Below are positions 35,570 through 44,310 of a stretch of 64,000 nucleotides of DNA, piece after piece (position 1 is the stretch's first letter; the number at the start of each line of letters is the position of its first letter). Both the position numbers and the translations under genes were made by a program. The DNA is from Streptomyces qaidamensis (GTDB taxonomy: Bacteria > Actinomycetota > Actinomycetes > Streptomycetales > Streptomycetaceae), in NCBI RefSeq assembly GCF_001611795.1, contig NZ_CP015098.1:1302001-1366000 (forward strand), given 5' to 3'. A model generated the notes under the pieces. The model was not told where the DNA came from. It searched no databases and saw only the letters and a list, made by a program, of their open reading frames with translations.

Positions 35570-36649
35570 GTGCAGACCATCCCCCACACCTTCCCGAGAC
35601 GTTTCCTGCCGACCTTGCTGGCGGCCGCGCTCATGGCCTGTCTGCTGTCCTGGGCCGACGGCTCGCCCGCGCAGGCCGCCCTCGGCGGTACCGCCACGGC
35701 GAAGGCGGCCGCCCCCGGGCAGCCCGGTGACCCGAACATCAAGTTCGTCGGCCGCTGGGACACCACCAGCTCCGCCACCGCCTACACCCCGTACTGGGCG
35801 GGCGCGTACTACCGGGCCGGCTTCACCGGCCGCACGGTCAAGCTGAAGCAGCGGGGCACGATCGACCTGTGGGCGCGGATCGACAACGGCCCCGTGAGGT
35901 TCTACGACGACGTCAAGGGGACGGTGAACCTGACCCCGACGGCCCTGTCCCCCGGCAACCACACCCTCCAGGTCAACTACCAGGTGGTGGCCGGGTCGTA
36001 CCGGGGGGACGCCGTCTTCCAGGGACTGGTCCTGGACAGCGGCGCGACGACGTTCGCCCCACCGGCCCCGGCGAAACTGGTCGAGTTCGTCGGCGACTCC
36101 ATCACCGTGGGCACGACGAGCTCGCAGAACGCCCGTACCGCGTACGGCTGGCTGATCGGGGAGCGGCTGGGCGTCGAGCACACGCAGATCGCCCAGGGCG
36201 GGGCGTGCCTGGTGGCCGCGGCGGACGGATGCGTGGGGCTGGAGCGGCAGTTCACCAAGCTCAACCCGAACGCGGCGACGCCCGACTGGAACTTCTCGCG
36301 CTACCGGGCCGACGCGGTCGTCATCAACCTCGGCACCAACGACGTCGGGCACGGGGTGAGTACGGCACAGTTCCAGTCGGCGTACAGCAGTCTGCTGCGC
36401 AAGGTGCGGGCCGCGTATCCGCAGGCGTGGATCTTCGCGCTGGAGACGTTCCGCGGGCGGTTCGTCCCCCAGACCGAGGCCGCGGTGAGGGCCGCCGTCG
36501 CCGGGGGTGACGCGCGGGTGTCCTTCGTCGACACCACCGGCTGGCTGGGGTCGGGCGATCTGTCGGACTCGGTGCATCCCAACGACCGGGGGCACCGGGC
36601 CATAGCCGACCGGCTGGCACCGGTGATCGCGGCGAGGATCGGGGCGTAG
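35570..36649 (+). CDS. Secreted carbohydrate esterase family 2-like acetylesterase
   Basis: GTG 35570 with AAGGGA five bases upstream gives 359 residues. A signal peptide (RRFLPTLLAAALMACLLSW to AQAA) is followed by a CE2-type jelly roll (IKFVGRWDTTSSATAY, YYRAGFTGRTVKL) to about residue 155 and then a SGNH hydrolase: FVGDSITVG (nucleophile Ser), the Gly of AQGG, NLGTNDVG (Asn) and DSVHPNDRGH (Asp/His). CE2 enzymes remove acetyl groups from xylan and glucomannan. The perfect CebR box just upstream says it is switched on with cellulose breakdown. Substrate range is inferred from the family. Confidence 0.92.
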   Translation: MQTIPHTFPRRFLPTLLAAALMACLLSWADGSPAQAALGGTATAKAAAPGQPGDPNIKFVGRWDTTSSATAYTPYWAGAYYRAGFTGRTVKLKQRGTIDLWARIDNGPVRFYDDVKGTVNLTPTALSPGNHTLQVNYQVVAGSYRGDAVFQGLVLDSGATTFAPPAPAKLVEFVGDSITVGTTSSQNARTAYGWLIGERLGVEHTQIAQGGACLVAAADGCVGLERQFTKLNPNAATPDWNFSRYRADAVVINLGTNDVGHGVSTAQFQSAYSSLLRKVRAAYPQAWIFALETFRGRFVPQTEAAVRAAVAGGDARVSFVDTTGWLGSGDLSDSVHPNDRGHRAIADRLAPVIAARIGA

Positions 36650-36667
36650 CGGCTCCAGGGGCGGGCC

Positions 36668-38230
36668 TCACTTCGGGCCGGGGCCCGCTCCGCCCTTGAG
36701 GCGTTCGAGGTCCGAGGGCCGGACCTGGATGACGAGCAGGGCGATCAGGGCGGCTACGGCGGTGAAGATCGCCGCCATGATGAAGGCGGCCGAGACACCG
36801 GCGGTGAGGATCTCGTCGGACCAGGGTTTGGGCAGTTGCCCGGTGCGTTCGAACCGGATGCGCTCGGCTGGGGTCGCCTGCTGGAGGAAGTCCGGGATCT
36901 GCTTGTCCGCCTCGTTGGTGCTGGCCGTGCCGTACATCGTCACCAGGATGGACAGTCCGAGGGAGCCGCCGACCTGCTGGGTGGCGTTGAGGAGTCCGGA
37001 GGCCGCGCCGGTCTCCGGCGTGGGCACGTTGGACAGCGCCATGAGGGTCAGTGACACGAACTCCATGCCCATGCCCAGGCTGAAGACGAGCATCGGTCCG
37101 AGGACACTGCCCGCGTAGGTGGAGTGGACGTCGGTGAGGGTCAGCCAGGCCAGGCCCGCCGCCGCCAGGATCGCGCCCACCACCATGAACGGCTTGGGCC
37201 CGTAGACGGGCAGGAACCGCGAGGCCAGACCGGCGCCTACGGCGATGACCGCGCTGACCGGCAGGAAGGCGAGGCCGGCCGCGAGCGGGCTGAACCCGAG
37301 CACGTTCTGCACGAAGAGTGTGAGGAAGAAGAACATGCCGAAGATGGCTGCGGCCAGGCACAGCATGATGCCGTAGGTGCCCGCGCGGTTGCGGTCGGCG
37401 AACATGTGCAGCGGCGTGATGGGCTGTTTCGAACGCCGCTCGATCGCGACGAAGACCGCCAGGATCACGACCGCTCCGGCGAACGAGGCGAGCGTGAGCG
37501 GGTCCCGCCAGCCCTCCTGCGCGGCTCTGATGAAGCCGTAGACGAGCAGCACCATGCCCACGGTGGAAGTGAGCGCGCCGGTGACGTCGAAGCGCCCGGG
37601 GTGGCGTTCGGACTCCCTGATGTAACGCGGTGTGGCGAGCACGATGAGCAGGCCGATGGGCACGTTGACGAACAGCACCCACCGCCAGTTCAGCCACTCC
37701 ACCAGCATGCCGCCGGCGAGCAGGCCGATCGCGCCGCCCCCGGCCGAGACCGCGGCGAAGACGCCGAAGGCGCGGTTGCGTTCCGGTCCCTCGCGGAAGG
37801 TGGTGCTGATCAGGGCGAGCGCGGTCGGGGAGGCGATGGCGCCGCCGACGCCCTGCAGGGCACGGGCGCCGAGGAGTTGGCCGGCGTTCTGGGCGAATCC
37901 GCCGAGCAGGGAGGCGAGCACGAAGAGCAGCACGCCGAAGACGAAGACGCGCCGCCTGCCGAGAATGTCTCCGGCCCGGCCGCCGAGCAGCAGCAGGCCG
38001 CCGAAGGTGAGGGTGTAGGCGTTCACCACCCAGGACAGGCTCGTGGTGGAGAACTCCAGTGAGTTCTGGATGTGCGGCAGCGCGATGTTCACGATGGTGA
38101 TGTCGAGGACCACCATCAACTGGCACGAGGCGATGACCAGCAGCGCCATCGCGTTGCCGCCACCACCGGGTTCCCTGGTGGTGGTCGCCTGTGGTGAGGC
38201 CGGCTGCGGGCTGCTGCCTGCGGTGTCCAC
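36668..38230 (-). CDS. MFS drug exporter, DHA2 (EmrB/QacA) 14-helix type
   Basis: GTG 38230 is the chosen start (520 residues). Motif A GGRAGDILGRRRVF, motif C-like GVGGAIASPTALAL, and the first-helix VVLDITIVNIALPHIQ are the marks of the DHA2 family. About 14 hydrophobic helices can be traced. Such proton antiporters export varied amphipathic drugs. Ribosome-site sequence is weak. It is divergent from the atypical response regulator (138-base gap), which may regulate it. The protein ends in a short Gly/Pro tail. Confidence 0.9.
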   Translation of the reverse strand: MDTAGSSPQPASPQATTTREPGGGGNAMALLVIASCQLMVVLDITIVNIALPHIQNSLEFSTTSLSWVVNAYTLTFGGLLLLGGRAGDILGRRRVFVFGVLLFVLASLLGGFAQNAGQLLGARALQGVGGAIASPTALALISTTFREGPERNRAFGVFAAVSAGGGAIGLLAGGMLVEWLNWRWVLFVNVPIGLLIVLATPRYIRESERHPGRFDVTGALTSTVGMVLLVYGFIRAAQEGWRDPLTLASFAGAVVILAVFVAIERRSKQPITPLHMFADRNRAGTYGIMLCLAAAIFGMFFFLTLFVQNVLGFSPLAAGLAFLPVSAVIAVGAGLASRFLPVYGPKPFMVVGAILAAAGLAWLTLTDVHSTYAGSVLGPMLVFSLGMGMEFVSLTLMALSNVPTPETGAASGLLNATQQVGGSLGLSILVTMYGTASTNEADKQIPDFLQQATPAERIRFERTGQLPKPWSDEILTAGVSAAFIMAAIFTAVAALIALLVIQVRPSDLERLKGGAGPGPK

Positions 38231-38368
38231 CGTTCGACGGTACGCCCGGCTCCCAGGCCTCACCACTCGATCAGTCGTGCCGTGGCCCGACCTGAAAAAC
38301 CCGCGGAGTGCGGCGATAATCCGTTCAAGGTGGCCCTGCGGGCCACGTACGGCGGAGAGGGAGCGACC
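38231..38368. promoter_or_regulatory. Divergent region with a leader hairpin
   Basis: GATAAT at 38315-38320 is a good -10 for the rightward regulator. GTGGCCC (38330-38336) and GGGCCAC (38340-38346) form a tight seven-base-pair hairpin with a three-base loop just before the ribosome site (GGAGAGGGAG). That leader could shape translation or messenger stability. Confidence 0.45.
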
Positions 38369-38974
38369 GTGATCCGCGTTCTTCTCGTCGAGCACACCCG
38401 TCTCGTGCGGGGAGCGTTCGCCGCTCTGCTGTCGCGGGAGGACGACATCGAGGTCGTCGCGGAGGCCGACGGCGACGGCGACGTGGTCGCGCGCGCCGTG
38501 GCGTGCCGGCCGGACGTGGCGGTGATCGGCGTGGACTCCCGGGAGGGCGAGGAGGTCGCCGTCCGGGGTGAGCTGCAAGCACGGCTCCCGGAGTGCCGGA
38601 TGCTGCTGATGATGGCCTCGACGACGCCCGAACGGCTGCGTCGCCTGCTCGATCTGCACGCCGCCGGGGTCATCAGCACCAACGCCCCGCCGGACCGGCT
38701 GGTCCACGGCGTCCGCAAGCTGGTGCGGGGGCAGCGGTTCGTCGACCCCGAGTTCGCGCTGGCCGCGCTGGACGCGGGAGCCAACCCGCTGACCCCGCGC
38801 GAGGTGGAGGTGCTGCGGCTGACGGCCGACGGTACGCCCACGCGGGAGATCGCCGAGCGGCTGTGCCTGTCCGCCGCCACGGTCCGCAACCATCTGTCGG
38901 CGATCACCCGGAAGACAGGCGGCCGCAGCCGGATCGACGCGGTCCGGATCGCCACGGAGTCGGGCTGGGTGTGA
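38369..38974 (+). CDS. NarL/FixJ-type response regulator with degenerate receiver
   Basis: GTG 38369 with GGAGAGGGAG upstream gives 201 residues. The receiver part reads IRVLLVEHTRLVRGAF. At the usual phosphorylation strand it reads PDVAVIGVDSREG, where the conserved Asp (LMD) is Gly, and the conserved Lys after strand 5 is absent (GVISTNAPPD). The C-terminal LuxR helix-turn-helix is intact (LTPREVEVLRLTADGTPTREIAERL, ATVRNHLSAITRK in part). No sensor kinase is nearby. It is probably phosphorylation-independent, responding to a ligand or protein, and may control the divergent MFS exporter. Confidence 0.9.
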   Translation: MIRVLLVEHTRLVRGAFAALLSREDDIEVVAEADGDGDVVARAVACRPDVAVIGVDSREGEEVAVRGELQARLPECRMLLMMASTTPERLRRLLDLHAAGVISTNAPPDRLVHGVRKLVRGQRFVDPEFALAALDAGANPLTPREVEVLRLTADGTPTREIAERLCLSAATVRNHLSAITRKTGGRSRIDAVRIATESGWV

Positions 38975-39043
38975 GCCCCGCGCCCCCGTTCACGCCCTGC
39001 TTCCGCCCCGTCCCGCCCCCGTCCCGCGCCCTGACGGCGGAAC

Positions 39044-39078
39044 GGCCGGGCAGGTCATCGAGGTGTACCTGCCCGGCC
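39044..39078. terminator. Bidirectional terminator between response regulator and P450
   Basis: GGCCGGGCAGGT (39044-39055) pairs perfectly with ACCTGCCCGGCC (39067-39078), 12 bases with an 11-base loop. The flanking genes converge, so it serves both. The rest of the 264-base gap (38975-39238) shows no gene. Confidence 0.8.
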
Positions 39079-39238
39079 CCCGCGGGCCCTCGCGCCCTGT
39101 CCCGGGATCTGTCACGAGCATCGCAGAGCGGGCGCCCCTTGGACCAGCACCTTTCGTCACGTGTGCGGCGTGAAAGCGTCATCCCGGGGCCGTGACGAAC
39201 GCCGGTGCGGGATAGGCGTTCGACTCGGTCCTTCCAGG

Positions 39239-40642
39239 TCAGCGACCGCCACGGATGAGGCCCGTCAGATAGCGCCACAGCGAGGAACGCTGCCGCGCGG
39301 CCTGGTCCGGGAGCACCTCCTCGGCCACACCCGGGGCGGGGACGTCCGCCCAGGGCCGAGGGGGCGGCACGGAGGCGAGTTCGTACCGTACGGGCAGGGA
39401 ACGCAGGCCTCGCATGAACGGCGAGGAGCGCCACGGCAGTTGGTCGGCGGGCAGGGCCAGGTCGAGGTAGTCGAACCGCTCGAACAGGCGCCCCACACCG
39501 GCCGCCGCGACGGTCGAGGCGAGCTCCCGCGCCGGGCACTGGCGCGGTCCGGCTCCCCAGGACAGGTGGGCCCGGGTGCTGATGGTGGTGCCCGACGCGA
39601 CGTGGTCGGCGAAGAGCGGGTCGGCGTGCGCGGCGCCCGGGGAGACCCACACGGGATCACCCGCCCGGATGGTGTAGTTGCCGAGCTGGGTGTCCCGGGC
39701 GGCGAAGCGCGGGACGAAGTTGACCAGGGGCGGCTTGCGCATGACCACCCGGTTCATGCTCTCCCTGACCATGCCGGCGGACAGGCTGGCGCGCACGCTG
39801 CCCTCGCCCGAGAGGACCTCCACGACGGTGTTGGAGATGAGGATGCCGACGTGGTCGGAGGTCATGCCCAGCAGCATGAACAGCTCGCGGGCGAGCTGGT
39901 CGAGCGACAGGTCCGGGTGGGCGGCCAGCAGGTACGAGGGGAAGTCGTCGCCCGGCTTCTCCAGTTTCAGCGCGGCCAGTTCGGCCAGCGTCGCCAGCAG
40001 GCGTTCCAGTGCGGCCTCGGCGTCCGGGCCGGCGTCGAGCACGCGCCACATGTCCATGAGCGCGTCGTCGCCCTGCGAGCCGGGGAAGCCCAGCAGATGG
40101 CTGGCCACCATCAGCGGCAGCGGGCGGGAGAACTGCGCGGACAGGTCCGCAACGCCGGTCGCGCCGCCCTGCCCGACGAGGGTGATCAGTTCGTCGGCGT
40201 AGGCGGTGACGGCGGCCTTCAGACGCTTGGCCTGCGGGTGGCGGGGGTCCTGGAAGGGCTTCAGGGCGACGTCCCACGCGGTGCGCAGCGGCCGGTAGCC
40301 GGGGCCGCCCTGGATCAGGATGTGGTTGACCTCCAGGGAGGGCCCCAGCGGCCAGTCGGACGGCACCCTGCCCTCGGTGCGGGCCCGCCAGTTCTCCAGG
40401 CCCTTGGGCCAGCCTTCGTCGTCCTGGAGCACCTGGAGCGACTCCCGGTAGCCGAGGACCAGCCAGGCCGGCACCCCCAGCAGATCGACCGGCGCGACCG
40501 GGCCGTGCTGCTGGCGCAGCCGCTCGTACACGAGCGCGGGCCGCACCTCGTAGTCCCTGGTCAGCAGCGGTTCGGGAGCGAGTGTCTCCAGGCTCGTGCC
40601 GTCCAGGTCCACGGATCCGCCGTCACCCCGCTGGGATTCCAT
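39239..40642 (-). CDS. Cytochrome P450 lacking the ExxR arginine (conservon CYP157-like)
   Basis: ATG 40642 gives 467 residues. The heme loop SWGAGPRQCPAREL has the axial Cys (Trp replaces the usual Phe). In the K-helix the ExxR motif reads ESMN, and the I-helix has LGMTSDHVG in place of AGxxT. The known CYP157 family, often in conservons, also departs from ExxR, so this is probably a relative. Conservon genes cvnA-D are not adjacent. With the oxygen-activating Thr and the K-helix Arg both missing, classic monooxygenation may be impaired, and a non-canonical or structural role is possible. The substrate is unknown. It is codirectional with the upstream flavoprotein. Confidence 0.88.
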   Translation of the reverse strand: MESQRGDGGSVDLDGTSLETLAPEPLLTRDYEVRPALVYERLRQQHGPVAPVDLLGVPAWLVLGYRESLQVLQDDEGWPKGLENWRARTEGRVPSDWPLGPSLEVNHILIQGGPGYRPLRTAWDVALKPFQDPRHPQAKRLKAAVTAYADELITLVGQGGATGVADLSAQFSRPLPLMVASHLLGFPGSQGDDALMDMWRVLDAGPDAEAALERLLATLAELAALKLEKPGDDFPSYLLAAHPDLSLDQLARELFMLLGMTSDHVGILISNTVVEVLSGEGSVRASLSAGMVRESMNRVVMRKPPLVNFVPRFAARDTQLGNYTIRAGDPVWVSPGAAHADPLFADHVASGTTISTRAHLSWGAGPRQCPARELASTVAAAGVGRLFERFDYLDLALPADQLPWRSSPFMRGLRSLPVRYELASVPPPRPWADVPAPGVAEEVLPDQAARQRSSLWRYLTGLIRGGR

Positions 40643-40776
40643 CGTCTTGCCACCCTCCGACACGCCCTGTACCGGCACACCATCAGCCGGTAGCCGGAAA
40701 CGGTGGGGACCCTACCCCAGACCGAACCCGCGGGTAACGGCCGGGGGTGGGGTGGTGACGACGGCGAGGCCGCGGG

Positions 40777-41883
40777 TCAGGCGGCCGTGTAACCGAGTTG
40801 ACGGCGCATGTAGGGCGTCATGAGGCTCTTCGCCTTGGTCAGGGTGGTGGTGCGGCTGCCGAGGACGGCGGACTCTCCGCCCGGCACGGGCAGTACGGTC
40901 AGTCCGTCGGCAGGGCCGAAGGGCACGATCAGCGGGGTGCGCTGGATCGGGCGGTACAGGCGCGGCTCCTTGCGGTGTTTGCCGGAACTCTGCAGGTAGC
41001 CGCGGATGTTGTGGGCGGCGATGTCCGCCTGGGCGAGTGCGGCGGGGGTGATCTTGAGTTCGCTGACGTCGTTCACGTCGCCGACGGCGAACACGTCCGG
41101 CCAGCCCTCGACCCGGAGCCTGCGGTCGACCTTCACGCGCCCGGCTCCGTTGAGCCAGTCGCCGTGGCCGGCCAGGCGCAGCCAGAGCGTGTTGGGGGTG
41201 GTGCCGGTCGCCCAGAAGGACAGGTCGGCCTCGATGATCGTGCCGCGGGCGTCGCGGTAGGTGCCGAAGTCGTTGCCCGGCGACATGAAGGAGTCGAGCC
41301 GTACCTCCACGTCGTGGGACTCCAGCCAGGCCAGGGCCTTGCGTCCCGGACGGGCACTGCCCGTGGAGTCCAGCAGGGCGGGCCCGGAGTGGGCGAGGGT
41401 GACGCGGGCCTCCGGGCGGGCGAGGCGGATCTCGGCGCTGAGTTCGACGCCGCCGGGGCCGCCGCCGACGACCAGGACGTGTTCGGCCGTGGCGATGTTG
41501 CGCTGGTGCTCGGCGAAGGACTTGGCCGCTTCCTCGGTCGTGGTGCCGGTGAAGCGGGCCGGCTCGGGGTAGTCGGCGCCGGTGGCGATCACGACCACGT
41601 CGTACGGCAGCCGCTCGCCGGTGGCGAGGACGACCTGCCGCTCGGTGGTGTCGATGCGGACGGCCTTGCCGGTGGCCACCCGGCCGTGGCGCAGCAGCCG
41701 GTCGTAGGGGATGAAGGGGGTGTGCGTCCACTCGGGGCGCACTCCCGCGCGCAGGGAGGCGATGCGGTGGAAGAAGACCTCCTTGCGGTCCACCAGCGTG
41801 ACCCGGGCCGTGTCGTCCAGCCGTCTGGCCAGCCGGACACCGGCATAGCCGCCGCCGATCACCACTACGTCGCCGTCGTACAC
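40777..41883 (-). CDS. NAD(P)H-dependent FAD oxidoreductase (NDH-2/FSP1-like)
   Basis: GTG 41883 starts 368 residues. FAD-binding GxGxxG is VVVIGGGYAGVRLARRL, a second ATG motif VVVIATGADYPEP, NAD-binding VLVVGGGPGGVELSAEI, and the late FAVGDVND. The layout fits small type-II NADH dehydrogenase/AIFM2-like enzymes that pass electrons to quinones at the membrane face. There is no C-terminal membrane anchor. A P450 gene lies 134 bases downstream in the same direction, so reductase-to-P450 use is possible but unproven. Confidence 0.9.
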   Translation of the reverse strand: MYDGDVVVIGGGYAGVRLARRLDDTARVTLVDRKEVFFHRIASLRAGVRPEWTHTPFIPYDRLLRHGRVATGKAVRIDTTERQVVLATGERLPYDVVVIATGADYPEPARFTGTTTEEAAKSFAEHQRNIATAEHVLVVGGGPGGVELSAEIRLARPEARVTLAHSGPALLDSTGSARPGRKALAWLESHDVEVRLDSFMSPGNDFGTYRDARGTIIEADLSFWATGTTPNTLWLRLAGHGDWLNGAGRVKVDRRLRVEGWPDVFAVGDVNDVSELKITPAALAQADIAAHNIRGYLQSSGKHRKEPRLYRPIQRTPLIVPFGPADGLTVLPVPGGESAVLGSRTTTLTKAKSLMTPYMRRQLGYTAA

Positions 41884-41978
41884 AACCGGGTCTCCTGTGC
41901 TGGGGGGGAACGAGGGCCGCCGCGGACGGGCCCCGCTCGGATCGACCCCCGGCGGCCACTCGACTGACGCGACAGTAG

Positions 41979-41996
41979 CCCTTGAAAGTTAAAGGG
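41979..41996. promoter_or_regulatory. A+T-rich imperfect palindrome upstream of the flavoprotein
   Basis: CCCTTGAAAGTTAAAGGG is palindromic except at inner positions and is the most A+T-rich point of the 164-base gap. TACTGT follows on the complementary strand. It may be an operator or promoter for the leftward oxidoreductase. Confidence 0.35.
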
Positions 41997-42047
41997 ATCC
42001 CGAGGTTCCGTGCATGTTCCGTGAAGGGATCGGCACCTGACCGGCCG

Positions 42048-43211
42048 TCACCTCCCCCAGATCTTCCGGTAGTCCTCGCGGTAGCCCGAGGGGTCCCAGC
42101 TGGTGGCGCCCTCGCTGTTGCCCGCCGTGGCGATGTGCACGGGGGCCACGTACCCGCTGTCGGGACGGCCGGAGAAGGCGCGGTTGAACTCGTCGACGAT
42201 CTGCCAGCCCTGCAGGGACAGCGGCTCGGGCACGGTGGCGGCCTGGTACTGCCGGGCGTTGATGCGCTGGAAGGCGGACGGGTCGCCGTCGCCGGCCCCG
42301 ATGTTGAACGGCGGCCCGGAGCCCTTCACGCCGGCGGCGCGGAAGGCGGGGGCGGCGTCGGCGAAGTACAGGTCGTTGATGGCCACGGAGTGGGTCCAGC
42401 GGTCCGGGAAGCGGGAGAGCAGGGAGGAGATCTCCCGGGGGGTGCGGCTGCTGGCGTCGGGGATCGGGATGTTCTCCACCGAGAGCAGCCGCACGCCCTC
42501 ACAGCTCTCCAGCTCCTCGCGGATCAGGTCGGACTTGTTCCGCGCGAAGGGGATCGACGCGTCGGTGATGAGCACCACCCCGGCACGGCCGTTCGAGTCG
42601 GAGATGATCCACTGCGCGCTGATGCGGGCCACGTCCTCGACGCGGGTGGTGACGTTGGTGAAGAGGTCGGGCTGCCGGCTGGGGCCGGGGTCGGGGACCG
42701 CGTGCCAGCCGATGAGCGGGATGCGCTGCGCGTTGGCCCGGGCGGCCTGCTGGGCCGTCGAGTCGGGGTCGAACCCGCCGATGACGATGCCCGAGGGCCG
42801 CAGGGCGACGGCTTCGCTCATGGCGGCCTGGATGCCGGCCGGGGTGCCTCCGCCGTCGATCACCCGGACGTTCCAGCCGATGGCCCGCGCGGCCTCCCGC
42901 ACCCCGTTGGCGGCGCCCGCGACACCGGGATTGGTCATGGTCTGGGCGACGTAGACGATGCTCTTGCCGGACACCGCCTCGGGGCCGTTGGTGGGTCCAC
43001 CCCAGGGGATGTCGGTCCGCTCGGCCCGGGTGACGGCTTCCCTGGCCCGGGCCTGGACGGTGGGGCAGCCGCTCGGGCCCGTCGCGGTCTCGTCCGCGCC
43101 GTCGGAGGAACCGCGTTCGCAGCCGGTGAGGGCGGCGGCCGTGGCCAGCAGGGCGCAGGAGGCGAGCCGCGCGGTGCGGAAGGCGGGGGCGGCCTTGCGG
43201 GTGCGGTGCAC
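42048..43211 (-). CDS. Sugar-binding lipoprotein of a ribose-type ABC importer
   Basis: GTG 43211 has GGAG five bases before and gives 387 residues. A lipobox LTGC near residue 31 makes it a lipoprotein. The body is a periplasmic-binding-protein type 1 fold (SIVYVAQTMTNPGVAGAANGVREAARAIGW, shown as VAQTMTNPGVAGAANGV; PSGIVIGGFDPDS; VVLITDASIPF). Such proteins bind monosaccharides such as ribose, galactose or xylose, or inositol. The unusually long N-terminus before SIVYVA (to about 83) departs from typical members. It is the third gene of the operon ATPase-permease-binding protein, 46 bases after the permease. Confidence 0.9.
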   Translation of the reverse strand: MHRTRKAAPAFRTARLASCALLATAAALTGCERGSSDGADETATGPSGCPTVQARAREAVTRAERTDIPWGGPTNGPEAVSGKSIVYVAQTMTNPGVAGAANGVREAARAIGWNVRVIDGGGTPAGIQAAMSEAVALRPSGIVIGGFDPDSTAQQAARANAQRIPLIGWHAVPDPGPSRQPDLFTNVTTRVEDVARISAQWIISDSNGRAGVVLITDASIPFARNKSDLIREELESCEGVRLLSVENIPIPDASSRTPREISSLLSRFPDRWTHSVAINDLYFADAAPAFRAAGVKGSGPPFNIGAGDGDPSAFQRINARQYQAATVPEPLSLQGWQIVDEFNRAFSGRPDSGYVAPVHIATAGNSEGATSWDPSGYREDYRKIWGR

Positions 43212-43257
43212 GGGGACTCCAGTGAGGGGATCGACGCGGCGGGGCGTGCCGAGAGGG

Positions 43258-44310
43258 TCAGGGCGGGGCCGTGCCGTCCGCCCCCGCCGGGGAGGACGGG
43301 GGTGCGGCGGGGGCGTCGCGGGCCGCGCCGCCGCGCAGCCGGCGGCGGGCCGCGTACCCGGCCAGGCCCACGGCGATGAGCAGGGTCCCGCCGTTGAACA
43401 GCGGCACCGTCCAGAACTCGGCGCCCAGCTGGGCGATGCCGGTGAGGCCGACGGCGAGGACCGCGACGGCGACGACGGTCCCGAGGGCGTTGGGCCGGCC
43501 GGGCTTGATCGCCGTGGAACCGAGGAGGGCGCCGACGAAGGCGGGCAGCAGGTAGTCGAGGCCCACGCTCGGGTTGCCGATCTGCTGCTGGGCGGCGAGC
43601 AGCACTCCGGCGAAACCGACGATCAGGCCCGAGGCGGCGAACGCGTAGACGGTGTACCTGCGGGTGGGGATGCCCACGAGGTCGGCCGCGCGCGGGTTGG
43701 ACCCGACGACGTACAGGTACCGGCCCAGCGGCAACCGCTCCAGCAGCAGCCAGAGGACGGCCGCGAGGGCGAGCACGTAGAAGGCGGGGACCGGGAGGCC
43801 GAGGAACGAGGAGTCGTAGAGGTCGGTGAACGCGGGCGGCAGGCCCTGCGGGCCGGGGACGATCCGGCCGCCGTCGGTGATCCAGCCGGTCACGGCGTAC
43901 ATCATGCTGCCGGTGCCGAGGGTGGCGATGAAGGAGTCGATCCGGCCGAACTCGACGATGACGCCGTTGAGGACGCCCACCACCAGCCCTCCGGCGAGCA
44001 CGGTGAGGCAGGCGAGCGGCCAGGGCCACCCCGCGTTGACGACGAGCTGGAGCACCATCACGTGGGCCAGGCCCAGGCCGTAGCCGATGGAGAGGTCGAA
44101 CGCGCCGGTGACGACGGGCACCATGGCGGCCAGCGCGAGGACGGCCGGGATCGACTGGGTGGACAGGATCGAGTCGACGGTGTCCAGCGTGGGGAAGGTG
44201 TCCGGCAGGGCGAGGGAGAAGACCAGGTAGAGCAGGGCGGTGAGGGCGAGCAGGCCGTAGGCGCCGATGTGGTGGCCGCCGGGGCGGTGGCGCGTCCGGG
44301 GCGGCGTCAC
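43258..44310 (-). CDS. Permease of the ribose-type ABC importer
   Basis: GTG 44310 overlaps the ATPase stop by four bases (GTGA) and gives 350 residues. About eight to ten membrane helices are visible. PAVLALAAMVPVVTGAFDLSIGYGLGLA and FIATLGTGSMMYAVTGWITDGGRIVPG are the RbsC/BPD_transp_2 signature in part (GAFDLSIG, FIATLGTGSM). It forms the membrane pore with the fused ATPase encoded before it. The C-terminal 30 residues are a Pro/Ala-rich tail. Confidence 0.92.
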   Translation of the reverse strand: MTPPRTRHRPGGHHIGAYGLLALTALLYLVFSLALPDTFPTLDTVDSILSTQSIPAVLALAAMVPVVTGAFDLSIGYGLGLAHVMVLQLVVNAGWPWPLACLTVLAGGLVVGVLNGVIVEFGRIDSFIATLGTGSMMYAVTGWITDGGRIVPGPQGLPPAFTDLYDSSFLGLPVPAFYVLALAAVLWLLLERLPLGRYLYVVGSNPRAADLVGIPTRRYTVYAFAASGLIVGFAGVLLAAQQQIGNPSVGLDYLLPAFVGALLGSTAIKPGRPNALGTVVAVAVLAVGLTGIAQLGAEFWTVPLFNGGTLLIAVGLAGYAARRRLRGGAARDAPAAPPSSPAGADGTAPP

